Source of the DNA: Poa pratensis
Taxonomy: Eukaryota > Streptophyta > Magnoliopsida > Poales > Poaceae
Assembly (NCBI GenBank): GCA_947311845.1
Contig: CAMZMU010000035.1
Coordinates: forward strand, 4,721,726-4,785,725
Direction: 5' to 3'
Length of the DNA: 64,000 nt
In this document: positions 41,622 through 52,554 of the stretch, in pieces
Layout of the letters: the number at the start of each line of letters is the position of its first letter
Numbering within the stretch: the stretch's first letter is position 1
Position numbers and translations under genes: made by a program
Notes under the pieces: model-generated
Told to the model about the DNA's origin: nothing
The model's input: only the letters and a program-made list of their open reading frames with translations
Databases searched by the model: none

Positions 41622-42820
41622 TGTCGGGGATGTAATCCCCGGTACCCCAAAGTCTTGGAGTGGTTGTGCTAGTAAAAGAGAGAAACAGGAAATAATTGGG
41701 TAGGAGATAAAGAAAAGCAAAAGAAGGCAGGACGGGCCGAGATTCCAGCCTCGGCAGGCCAGCAGCCTCGGCTGGGCCGGGATAGCCTTGTCTCGGCTGT
41801 ACCGAGACAGCAGGAACCCGGGTGGGCCAGCATCTCCAGCAATTCGGGTGGGCCAGCATCTCCAGCCTCGGAGCAGGCCGACTCTCAACCACCTCGGCGG
41901 GCCGAGTTCACCGATACCTCGGAAGGCCGAGGTTTCTCTCTAAACCCGGCTGGGCCGAGATCACCTCCAGCACCTCAGCTAGGCCGAGGCTCCCTCCACT
42001 CGGCTGGGAAGAGGCGCTGCCTCGTACGGCATATCCTACGCCTCGGACGGAAGCAGGCCAGCGCATCCCGCACCTCGGCTGGGAGCAGGCCAGCATATCC
42101 CGCGCCTCGGACGGCCCGAGATGGCGTACCTCGGCCGGGTCATCTCCCCCTGCTCCCTTGCATCGACCGACGTCTCCTCTACATCGGCACGCTGCCTCAA
42201 CCTCCGATATCCCAGCTACCACCTCGACAAGTACAAGATACCCACTGCCATCTCCAGAAGATCCGGAAGACAGGAGCTAGAAGACAAGGATAAAGACAAG
42301 ACAGGCCATGCCATGCCCATCCTGGACGTGGCTTAGCATGGCTACAATGCAGAGGACGGTACGGGCGTGATGCCTGTACAGTGGTGACAAGACCCCAATG
42401 GTCATATCATGTACAGTGTATGCATAGTGATCTGTGGGCCACCCCTTGTCCCTGGGCTCCCTCTATATAAGAAGCACCAGTGGGAACGCTCCCAGGACGA
42501 CGCCCCTGCGCGGGCTCACTCTCTTCTTCTCCCCTCGCTCACATGGAGCTCCTCCTAGCTAAGACCTCTTAGAGACAACCTACGCTCAGCTCATGGAGCG
42601 CTTGTACCAACCATATGCAGAGAGGAGAATACACAGAGTAGGCTAGAGGTTGCAGTAGGGGTTTTATCTCTCACGAGAGCCCCGAAGTAGGGTAAATACT
42701 TGTGTTCATCTGTTCTTCCGTGTGCGCTCCTTAGCGCGCTATCCCTCTCCGAATCCTCTAGCGTCCATCGGCCCCAAAATTAAGCCTACCCCTAGGCATC
42801 TGTTGTTTCATACGACGACA
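41622..42820 (+). repeat. 3' LTR of the innermost element
   Basis: 1199 bp, TGTCGGGGATG...ACGACGACA, with TATA box at 42464. It is complete and closely similar to 38093-39267. Confidence 0.88.
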
Positions 42821-44140
42821 GGAAAGATGGTAAAAGTTGTTGGAAAGGTGTTTCTTATGATTAAAAATGGACCGGGGTTCATGGTTTCACAAATGCACTC
42901 TCTCTTTAATAAAGTGGTAGACAATGGAACACTAGAGTTGACATATGAGATTGCAACACAACAGTTTAATGACAAGTTATAATTATATGGGCATCACGTC
43001 CTAACATAGAGACCTTTTGGTTATTAGTCTCTCTTATACTCCACCAAGATGCGAACTAAATCATAACACCTCAGTAATTAAGATAACTCAGAGTATAGCA
43101 ATAAGTATCATGACATGAAGTTAAAATAAGAACATGCTAGATCTAGTCATGGAGTAGTGGCAATGGTCACACCCACATCTCCGGTAGCATGGTATTTCTT
43201 TTTATCCCTAGTGAGGCAACAAAGTAAGGTAAGATACCCAAGTGGATCGCAGAACTTTCTCTCACGTTCACTGCACTAGCCACCCCCCGTTACTCCAACT
43301 AATGCACACGTTCCCCCTCACACGCTCTCATAAACATGCTTGATCATGACAAGTAAATAAGAACGGGGTACATAATATGCATCTACTTTCATAACTGAAA
43401 CAAAACCATTGCAATCTCAAACATATATTAACTCATAAAAAGATCCACCACAAAGGTATTACATAGATGACCGTAATCATGTTCAGCAGCTCATACGGTA
43501 CTAATTAGTGAAGCTCAAGAGAGAGATACATAAGTTACTTCCACAAACCCATAGTCCAGAGGTGGACTACTCCCTCTTCATCATGGAGACGGTGGAGAAG
43601 TCGTTGGAGAAGATGGAGACCACGCCGGCAGCGCCCCGCCGGAGTTTTCCCCCTCCAATCTGCAACTCCAGGTCTCTGTTTCGGTGTTTCTGTGTTTCTG
43701 CGGCGCTCCTTCCAGAGAACGTCGGGGGACTATTTTTATAGGGTTTTAGGTCAAAACGGAGTCGGTGGAGGAAAGATCGACGGCAACGGAGCTCCGAGGC
43801 CAAAAGGGGGTCCCACGCGGCCAGGTACTGGGCCGCGTGGGCCCACTCATCTGGCCCTCGGGCCTCCGCTTGTTTGCTTCCTTCGCTCCCACGCTTGTTC
43901 CTTCCAAAAACTGATGCTCGTAAATTTCCAGGTCATTTGGACGTCGTTTGGGTCCCTGAAACATTAAAATATAGAAATAGGGTTTTCTGCCTGCGCAGGG
44001 TTAATTCCATAAAAAATAGGAAACATATCAAATATTCCCAAAATCATTATAAAACAGTGATATAACCCTTATATGATGCAAATATGACTGGAATATAAGT
44101 AAAATAATGCAAAGTTCATGTATGCATTTTACATGCATCA
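42821..44140 (-). repeat. Athila-like 3' LTR, main piece
   Basis: Matches 48960-49510 but carries about 790 bp (roughly 43058-43850) that the 5' LTR lacks. The retained part includes the LTR promoter region with TATAAAAATAG on the minus strand (about 43730-43740). Confidence 0.85.
43730..43740 (-). promoter_or_regulatory. Athila-like LTR TATA box
   Basis: CTATAAAAATA on the minus strand, inside the LTR segment absent from the 5' copy. Confidence 0.5.
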
Positions 44141-44156
44141 ACATCCCCAAGCTTAA
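44141..44156 (-). promoter_or_regulatory. Athila-like polypurine tract
   Basis: AAGCTTGGGGATGT on the minus strand directly before the 3' LTR, the usual form in Athila-like elements. Confidence 0.7.
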
Positions 44157-46477
44157 CCTATACTCGTCCTCGAGTATGAAGGTGATAAAACTAACATGGA
44201 CTTTGCAATTTAATACTATCAATGGATATCAAAGATGATTACTATTGCTACATAGAGTCAAATGATTCATTCTTAAAAGGAGTAGCAATATGCAAGATAG
44301 TTTATGAAGTGATATCAAGTATTCAATGCAAGGATGTTCAATGATAATTCACAAAGTGTAACATAAGAGAAAAGTACTATGGACCACATGTATGCATAAT
44401 AATAAGTAAGAACATCCTACAATGGTCATAGAGTATTGATGAAAATCTGAATATAAAAGGTGGACACTTTGGAAAGATATATATGAGTAGAGGTAAAGCA
44501 TGAATAAGTTTCATCTAACTTCTGAACTTCTCTACTTAAGTTAATGATTGTAATGTGGTAATCCTTGGTGTCAAGCTCTCATTCCCCTATCATAGCATCT
44601 TGAATGATTAAGTTTAAAGTGAAAGCAAATACGAGTAGTGTGCTTGACAAAGTACAGGTTGAAAGTCTCATGCCCCTTGAATACAAGTACCTACTCCATG
44701 TGTTACTCAACTTGGAAAACAAAGCAAGTTCAAGTTAAATATCATTGTAAGTAATAATAGTATCATTAAGAGCGTCAACTGGGGTACCTCTTGTCCCAGG
44801 ATATGGAACAAGCCCATATCAAAATGACAAGACAAACAAACACAATGAACAATCTCAACACCCTTTTTATTTACCATTGATAGCTTTTTATTGTAAGGTG
44901 TATCACAGAAGGTTCACCATAGCATGTAAGTAAATTTCCACCATGAATGATGCATGGCTTAGATTAGCGGCCCAGGCGTCTCTCTAACCATTTATACAAA
45001 CTCATTTAAACTCACTTCATTTCCACATTTATTTCACCCATGGTAAGCATCCATAAACAAAAGTACATGATATCAACTAAATGAGATGAAGTGCAATGTT
45101 GAAAGCTTGCCATGTGACAGCACATATGAGCTAACTCTCAACCAAAGACATTTGTCAAGCCACAACATCATAATTTTAATCACAATGGGTCATGTTTTAT
45201 TTATGCAATGAAAGTAAAGTGTGCATCAAGTTCGAGAGAGCTATATAACCAACTTTTCCCATAACAATCAACAACATAAGCATTTTCATTCAGAGGTATA
45301 GATAACACAAATATCATGATAAACATACTCGGAATAGCATAAAGCTAATAGGTAGATATGGTGGACTCACTGGAAAAACTTTGGTTGAAGGTGTTGGAAA
45401 CAAGTTTTTGCTTGTTGGAATTTTTGGGCTAGCAAGAGGGAGAAAGTTGACCATCTAAATGCATGCATGAGTGTCCATAGAACTAACTAATCCATGTTAA
45501 ACAAGTAAATAACATTTAGCATCAAAACATGAATAAAAGATAGCTCTTGATAAAATACTTGCAAATTATTACTCATTAACAAGCTCATGAATCATGCAAC
45601 TATATGTATCTTTTAAAATCAACTCAACATCCCTTTTCCCAATCTTATAATAGCATCCAACATAATTCAACCCAAATTTCCAGTAGCTCTCTCATATATA
45701 AATGATAGTGTGGTGGTCTCACAAAATAAAAATCAAACCTAAACAAACAAAAAGACGCTCCAAGTTTATGCGATAAAGTGTTTCGATCGAAAAACAGAAG
45801 TTAGACGTGTGCAAACCGAGAGTGTGTAGGTCCAGTGGGGTTGTCTTCACATCCCCAAGCTTATGGTCTTCACCATCCTTGGATAGCTCTTGGTGCATCT
45901 CCTCTAATCCCTGTGAAAAAACTTCAAAACACCGTTTCTCCCATTTCTTTTTCTGTGGGTGCATTAGTAGTGATAAACAAATAGATTTCTTGCTGCATAT
46001 AATCCTTAGACAAAAATTCATATGAATGTCCAGAAAGTGTATAATGTTGTATGCCTACTCATAAACTCAATTGGATCAAAAAGATTCAAGTTAAAAGTTC
46101 TAAGCATGCATCAAACAAAATGGGACAGAATCTGTCCAGAAAAACAGCAGCAGCTAAACGTATTTTTCTACCCTACTTAACTTTGTCAAAATTCCGAAAA
46201 ATTCATGCATACAGAGGATGAAAAGTTGCACTACAGTTCAAATATGAGCTCATTCGGAGTTACAGAATAAGAATTAAAAATCATACCGTGCACAGATTCG
46301 TGCAGGAATAAAATCTCCGAACGCTATAAGCAACTTTTCAACCAAAATGAGTAAAACTTGGCACTTTATTAAAAATTCCAGAAACTAAACTAAACACTAA
46401 GTCTCTTGTTACAGCAAGAGGACACAAAGAAAATCACAAATAAAAACAACCGGGTTGCCTCCCGTAAAGCGCTTTCT
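44157..46477 (-). other. Non-coding interior of the Athila-like element
   Basis: About 2.3 kb of AT-rich sequence in the place of pol, without reverse transcriptase, RNase H or integrase motifs in any frame. One 100-codon minus frame (46021-45719) shows no domain. Confidence 0.6.
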
Positions 46478-47001
46478 TTATAGCCATATAGCTAGGCTTC
46501 TTACTTGATGTTTATTGTGGACGAAGCTCATGAGGGAGCTTGAACTTTGGATGTCCCTCTTCCTTGGGAAGTGTTCCATGCACTTCTTGTGTGGAAACTG
46601 AAACTTCACATTCCCTTCTTTTGAATCAATGATAGCACCTGTAGTACGAAGAAAAGGTCTTCCAAGAATAATTGGACTAGAGGTTTTATTCCCCATATCC
46701 ATGATTAGAAAATCAACAGGCACAAATGTCATATGTAACTCTACCATAACATCACTTACTTTCCTAAAGCATGTTTAATGGAATCATCAGCAAGTGCAAG
46801 TTCAATAGAGCATTTTTCAAGATTTTTCAATTCAAGTACTTCATATAGTTCTTTAGATAAAACAGAGACACTAGATCCTAGATCAAGTATAGCATGGTGT
46901 GTCTCTTTTCCAATGGTTACTAGGACTTTGGGAATCCATATATCCCCAAGCTTAGGTGGTATCATAGCCTCTTGGTTGTACCTAGCAATCTTTTCTTTCA
47001 A
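46478..47001 (-). pseudogene. Athila-like aspartic protease
   Basis: The minus-strand frame reads IWIPKVLVTIGKETHHAILD, LGSSVSVLSKELYEVL, then after a frame break near 46750 VDFLIMDMGN and SSPIILGRPFLRTTGAIID. This is the retropepsin pattern of Athila elements: the catalytic D-x-G-(A/S)-S followed by the I-I-L-G-R-P-F-L flap/core motif. Here the triad reads D-L-G. A frameshift separates the halves, so it is inactive. Confidence 0.8.
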
Positions 47002-47129
47002 GACATGATTAGCAATATAAGAACCAAAACCAGCTTGGTTAAGTTAATGGAAGGATCACTTGCAAATTTTTGTAAGATAGATATTAATTCATGCAAGCTA
47101 CAATTCTCTAAGTCAAGCAATGGTTCCTT

Positions 47130-48293
47130 ACTTCACTAAGCATTTTAACTTCTCAACTTTCATTACCATAATAGTTTCCTTAGCAATTCTCTCTTGCTCA
47201 TGAATATGTTCCCAAGATTTATTTATAACCTCTTGACAATATTTAATTGTTTCCTCATGTTTTTGAGCTATAATGGTGTTCTTTAATGAGGAAACTTCCT
47301 TAGTGAGCTGATCTACCCTTTCAAACAAAGAGTCTTGTTTTTCAAACTTAGATATAAATTCCTTATTAAGCTCCTTTTGAGTAGATATAAATGATCTAAT
47401 GGTGTTTTCCAAATCACTAGAAACATTACTACTAGTGCATATTTGTTTGGCACATATGGGGGTTTATTATAAGAGTTATAATTGTTGTTACCATACCCAT
47501 TATTACCATAGTTCCTAATGAAGTTGACATCAATATTTTCAGGATTATTACCAACTAGTTCTTGCAAAGGCACATTTTCAATATTTTGTTTATTAATGAA
47601 AGCAAGAATAGTATCCATTTTAGATGACAAATCATTTGTTTCTTCTATGGAGTTCACTTTCTTAGAAGGATTAGGTGCTCTATCAGTATGCCATTGACTA
47701 TAGTTTTGCAAAATACTTTCCAATATGTTCTTAGCTTCTACTATAGTTTTTCCCATAAAAGCACCTCCAGCAGCAGAATCAAGAATATTTCTAGACATGT
47801 AATTTAGACCATTGTAAAAAGAGTGTAATATGGTCCATTCGTTGACCCCATGTGATGGACAAGTTCTAAGCATAAGTTTAATCCTATCCCAAGCCATAGC
47901 AACATGTTCATTTTCATTTTGCCTAAAAGAAAGAATGTTGTTTCTATTTTGCAAAATTTTAACAGGAGGATAGTATTTCTTAATGAAAGCTTCTTTTAAA
48001 TCATCCACTCTTTAGCTTTTCCTCTAACTGAGAAAGGAAATAACTTCAGTTTTAGAATATCACTTTCCACATTTTTAAAAAAATTGCATGTCACATATTT
48101 CAACAAAATCATGAAGATGCATAGAGGCATCCTCCATAGCACTACCGCCAAATTGTTCCCTAGTTATCAAGTTCAACAAACTAGGACTTACTTCATAACT
48201 CTCAGCATTTATCTTAGGTGTGGCAATGGGCCTAGCAATAAATTGATCATTTGGAGTGTTTGTGTAGTCACACAACTTAGTTCTTTCTCCCAT
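47130..48293 (-). pseudogene. Athila-like gag
   Basis: Starts MGERTKLCDYTNTPNDQFIA (48293) and continues through EQFGGSAMEDASMHLHDFVE and SVRGKAKEW. After a small deletion and frame change near 48010 comes DDLKEAFIKKYYPPVK, then FRQNENEHVAMAWDRIKLML, LDSAAGGAFMGKTIVEAKNI and an Asn/Gly/Tyr-rich segment, ending in a coiled-coil-like stretch. This is the Retrotrans_gag domain as seen in Triticeae Athila elements. Several stops and frame changes are present. The product would form the particle core. Confidence 0.85.
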
Positions 48294-48518
48294 TTTAGCA
48301 AGTTTTTATGTGTTTTTTAATTTTTAATGCAAAACTGAAAATAAATATGTAGACCGAACAATGCAAGACAATGATAAAACAAGATAAATTGCTTTGTAGG
48401 TAAAGATGGATAAGATGATGCTCACGTAGGTGCAACCTCCCCAAGATTAGGTGTTAGCACAAGTTGGTGATGAATTTGACTTGGTGAGATATCCTTGGAT
48501 AAACCTTTCAGCAATGAT

Positions 48519-48536
48519 TCCCCGACAACGGCGCCA
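48519..48536 (-). other. Athila-like primer binding site (Asp tRNA type)
   Basis: TGGCGCCGTTGTCGGGGA on the minus strand, one base from the Athila consensus TGGCGCCGTTGCCGGGGA, located 11 bp after the 5' LTR. Confidence 0.85.
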
Positions 48537-48547
48537 GAAAACAGTCT

Positions 48548-49510
48548 TGATGGCCCTTCACGTAGTTACCTGCGTGAAAAGTAAATGGGTTAGGTTGAGA
48601 CTCCAAGTGCAGAGTGTGTAGTAAGTGGAAGACGTGTTTTTCCCATGAGGGGTGACTCGAGGGTTTAATATCGAACTCTCGGGAATCAGTAGTGAAGATT
48701 TATCTTTCCTATCCTTCTTTTGGTTACCTACAAAACAAAGTAAATGTTTTGGTCCTCAACCTCACCTAGTGGTTGTCAAGCACAAGGTGTGAGAATGATA
48801 TCAAGATAATATGCAATGCAAACAAGAAATAAATATGCAATGGTGGTAAATAAATATGCAAGGATGGTAGTGGTAATGATAAATGATATTTTTTGGTTTT
48901 TTATGATGGATGCAAGATGTAGAAGTGTTTTTGTATTTTCGGATTTTTAAATGGCAGAAAATGGAAAGGTGGTAAAAAGTTGTTGGAAAGGTGTTTCTTA
49001 TGATTAAAAATGGACCGGGGTTCATAGTTTCACAAATGCACTCTCTCTTTAATAAAGTGGTAGACAATAGAACACTAGAGTTGACATATGAGATTGCAAC
49101 ACAACAGTTTAATGACAAGTTATAATTATATGGGCATCACGTCCTAACATAGAGACCTTTTGGTTATTAGTCTCTCTTATACTCCACCAAGATGCGAACT
49201 AAATCATAACACTCATCTGGGCCCTCGGGCCCCCGCTTGTTTGCTTCCTTCGCTCCCACGCTTTGTTCCTTCCAAAAACTGATCCTCGCAAATTTTCAGG
49301 TCATTTGGACGTCGTTTGGGTCCCTGAAACATTAAAATATAGAAATAGGGTTTTCTGCCTGCGCAAGGTTAATTCCATAAAAAAAATAGGAAACATATCA
49401 AATATTCCCAAAATCATTATAAAACAGTGATATAACCCTTATATGATGCAAATATGACTAGAATATAAGTAAAATAATGCAAAGTTCATGTATGCATTTT
49501 ACGTGCATCA
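48548..49510 (-). repeat. Athila-like 5' LTR, internally deleted
   Basis: 963 bp. Compared with the 3' LTR about 790 bp is missing at 49210, where CATAACAC joins directly to TCATCTGGG; a shared CAC lies at the joint. The deletion removed the promoter region. Confidence 0.85.
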
Positions 49511-49515
49511 GTCGC

Positions 49516-52193
49516 CAATGGGGATCATTAAGGGCAGTTTTGTAATTGTGAGGGAGAGGAGAGATGGTGGTGGTGTCGGTGGTTAGGGTAAAGAGGCGAC
49601 GGGGCATAAGAAAACCTGATTTTGCTCGAGTGGACATCCTGTGTGGATTCTAGGGTGGCTCTACCGGAATTGCATGTAAAGGCAGCTGGGCGTGACGTGG
49701 CGGTGAGGGAGTGGTGGGAGGTGGACTGGGTGGGTGGTCGGAGCTAGTGGACGGGGCAGGGGATGACGTGGGGAAGCTGGGTTGGCTGGGCGTGTGGCTG
49801 GGCGAGGCAGTCGAAGAAGATGCGGCCGGGGACAGATGCGGGGAAGGGAAGCTGGCGGCGCTGGATCCCGAGGGAGATGCGGCGCTGGATCCCGATGGAG
49901 ATGCGGGGATAGATCGCATGGCGTGGATAACGGGGTGGATTTCATCGTCAGGTGGAGGATTGGGTGTGGCATTAGGGTATGTGGTCTGTGGTGTGGCGGG
50001 GGAGTAGGGAAATTTTGTTTCATCAAAAATAACGTGGCGAGATACTATGACTTTGCGACTCTGTAAATCTAGGCATCTGTAACCCTTGTGCTCGCGAGGA
50101 TATCCTATGAAAATGCACCGAACTGAGCGAGGAGCGAGTTTGTTGGGGGAGGTGGCGTACGTGTTAGGGAAGCAAAGGCAACCAAAAGAACGAAGGTGAT
50201 CATACATCGGATGAAGGCTGTAGAGGAGAAAATGGGGAATGAGAAAATTAATGGGGTGAGAGGGACGGATGTTGAGTAGTGTGGAGGCCGTTTGGAGGGC
50301 TTCGACCCAACACTTGGGAGGGAGATGGCCTTGAACAAGGAGTGTTCGGACGATGTCGTTAGTGGTGTGAATGAGGCGTTCGGCCATGCCATTTTGAGAG
50401 GATGTGTGGGGACAAGAAAAACGGAAAGAGATCCCATTAGAGGAAAAGAGAGAACGGAAATCGGTATTGGCAAATTCACCTCCGTTATCACATTGTACAC
50501 ATTGAATAGTTTTATGAAATTGGGTTTGAACAAAGGAAAGAAAACGGTGAAGGGTGGGTGCTGTGTCGCTTTTGTTTTTAAGTGGAAATGGCCAGGAGTA
50601 ATGGGTGTAATCATCAAGAATAGCTTGGTAATAAGTGTAACCAGAAATGCTTGGTACAGGGGATCTCCACAAGTCGCAGTGTATTATCTGAAATGGTTCA
50701 GTAGTACAAGAGATGGAAGGAAAGAACGGTAATCTAGCCTGTTTGCCTAATTGACAAGCTTCACACACAGAGGATGGAGGAACTACTTTATTACATGATG
50801 GTAAAACATGAGAAATTCGAGCTAATGTTTGAGGGCTAGGGTGGCCGAGGCATCCATGCCAGATATCGCCGTCGGAGCTTGTGTGGAGCACAGTGGTTGT
50901 CGATGGATCGCCAGGAAAAGGGTAGAGGTCGCCGCGGCTATTGCATCTCAGAAGTGTAGTCTTGGTTGCGAGATCCTTCACAGTAAAACCAAACGGATCA
51001 AAATCAATAGAACAGGAATTATCGCGAGTAAATTTTTGGACAGAAATCAGGTTCTTAATGATGGAGGGAGGAACAAGAACATCAGAGAGTTGGAACGGTT
51101 TGTGAGGAGTAGGAACTAGGGTGTGACCGGTGGCTGTGATGGGCAGGGAAGATCCATTACCGACAACAATACGACGAGAATTAAGCCTTGAAAGAGAATG
51201 AGACGTGGTGAGTATACCTGAGGTGCTGGCGATGTGCGAGGTGGCGCCAATGTCCATGACCCACTTGGGTGGACTGTAGCTCGGAACGGCGTGGATCATA
51301 GCACCATGATCCCATGAAGACGGGGCAACAAGATGATGAACTGGCGGCGGGTAGACATAGGCCGCCGCATAGACCTGAGCATGGCTGCCTGGATTGGGGC
51401 CGAGGATGCTGGTGGAGTTGGGGACGTAGTGCGGACGGTAGACCGGCTGCTGGTGCGCCGGTTGGTACTGGTTGTAGTGCTGGTGGCCACGTCCGTCGTA
51501 GCCGCGACCACGTCCGCGTCCACGACCACGGCCACGTCCGCGGTCGTTGTTGTAGCCTCCATAGCCCCCATTGTTGTAGCCGTAGCCGCCGCCGTTGTTG
51601 CCGTAGCCGCCGTAGCCACCACCGCGGCCGCCAAGGTTGCCATAGCCGCCTCCACGGCCATGGTTGCTGCCGTAGCCACCGCCACGGCCGCCGTTGTAGC
51701 CGACCTGTGAGCCACCACCGCCCTGGTGTCCACCCTGTCCACCGTTGCTTTGGATCTGGATCTCAGCGAGAAGAAGGCGTGCCTGGGCATCGGCGAAGGA
51801 GGTCAGAGGCCTCTGGAGGACGGCGGCTTGGAGGGCATAGGCCTCGCTGAGGCCGTCGAGAATGCGCAGGGTGAGCTGCCGATCATCAGGCGGTGTTGTC
51901 CGTGGCCATGACAATCTCCTGGAGATCGTCAGCGAGTGTGGCGATGAACCACAAGGAGATGGTGACGTCGGTCTTGCGCCACTCTTCATCAGCGAGATGC
52001 AGCGCTGTTTCCTCCTCCACATGATCACGAGCATTGTAACGAGAGAGAAGAAAAGAATGGTGTTGCGCCACTTACGGAATTTCTTGCCGGTCATATCGAG
52101 CTCGAAGGAGATGTAGTTCGTGATGTGGAGAGAATGAATGGAGATGGGAGGAGGGATCAGGGCGAGAGAGGAGTTTTCAGCAGGAGAGGCCAT
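49516..52193 (-). pseudogene. Copia gag-protease-integrase (5' part of gag-pol)
   Basis: An 847-codon frame from the ATG at 52193 to TAG (49650-49652); the same frame stays open to the nested element. Gag lies at 1-150, a Gly/Arg/Tyr-rich tail at 150-245, the protease motif WVMDIGATSH at about 309-318, the integrase zinc motif (WHGCLGHP ... CEACQLGKQ) at 445-485, and the catalytic core at CDLW (about 509), CDNGGEF (about 568) and NGMAERL (about 604), a D-D-35-E arrangement. Gag is damaged: a lost A near 52052 and a 170 bp deletion at 51889 together remove 171 bp, so about 54 codons are read out of frame before the frame is regained. With the TAG this is a pseudogene despite its long frame. 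Confidence 0.92.
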
Positions 52194-52257
52194 TGTAGGG
52201 AAAAAGAGATCTGACTTATGCGTGGTTGGGAAGAACAGGGAAGAAAGAGCCTGGATG

Positions 52258-52269
52258 CTCTGATACCAT
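52258..52269 (-). other. Copia primer binding site
   Basis: TGGTATCAGAGC immediately after the 5' LTR on the minus strand, complementary in type to initiator-Met tRNA. Confidence 0.88.
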
Positions 52270-52477
52270 GAAGATTGGTATTACTCTCGCAATGTTAGAT
52301 TACATGGCCTCGGTTACATTTATACAGAGAGGGAGATCGTTTGAGAGATCATGGGTGCGGAAGCAGTGGCACGCGCAGGTGCATGCAACGGCACTTGACC
52401 AAGCTAGCTAGAGAATAGGATCAGCGGTTAAGGAGCTAACGTTACAATACCGATGTACAGTTACATTCAGTTCAACA
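52270..52477 (-). repeat. Copia 5' LTR
   Basis: 208 bp, TGTTGAACTGAATG...CCAATCTTCA on the minus strand, flanked outside by CGTAC. Confidence 0.9.
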
Positions 52478-52554
52478 CGTACGACATGGAACGCAGTAGT
52501 TTAGTTAGCATGCAATGTCCGCGTCGTACGTGATTTTGCTTACTAATCTGCACT

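Larger units (their letters stand above)
38093..42820 (+). mobile_element. Non-coding LTR element (LARD/TRIM-like), innermost insertion
   Basis: Two LTRs of about 1.2 kb (38093-39267, 41622-42820) in the same orientation enclose 2.35 kb without any gag or pol. After the first LTR comes TTGCCGCCCACCGTGGGGC, one base from the primer-site string TTGGCGCCCACCGTGGGGC found in many plant Gypsy elements. CTCGGGGAC before the second LTR serves as the purine-rich tract. The interior is mostly short tandem repeats. The 5' LTR has lost roughly its first 70 bp, and the insertion junction on that side has lost host sequence, so only the right-hand flank GGAAA remains of the target duplication. Confidence 0.85.
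37857..49510 (-). mobile_element. Athila-like Gypsy element lacking pol, nested in the Copia pol gene
   Basis: Exact target duplications GTCGC flank it (37852-37856, 49511-49515). The minus-strand order is 5' LTR (49510-48548), Asp-tRNA-type primer site, gag, protease, about 2.3 kb of non-coding sequence, polypurine tract and 3' LTR (44140-42821 plus 38092-37857, split by another element). No reverse transcriptase or integrase is recognisable, so it depended on a relative. The LTRs start TGATGCA and end CCATCA. The host Copia reading frame continues across the insertion if one GTCGC is ignored. Confidence 0.88.
34925..52477 (-). mobile_element. Tandem-form Copia retrotransposon with nested insertions
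   Basis: Exact 5 bp target duplications CGTAC bound the whole structure (34920-34924, 52478-52482). In minus-strand order: 5' LTR (52477-52270), primer site, gag-protease-integrase (52193-49516), nested Gypsy element, reverse transcriptase-RNase H (37851 to about 36363), polypurine tract, a central LTR (36328-36132), a second primer site, a second gag (36056-34971), then only the last 46 bp of an LTR (34970-34925). A central LTR flanked on one side by a polypurine tract and on the other by a primer site means two elements share one LTR. This arises by recombination between LTRs of related copies. The second body lost protease to RNase H by deletion. Confidence 0.88.
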
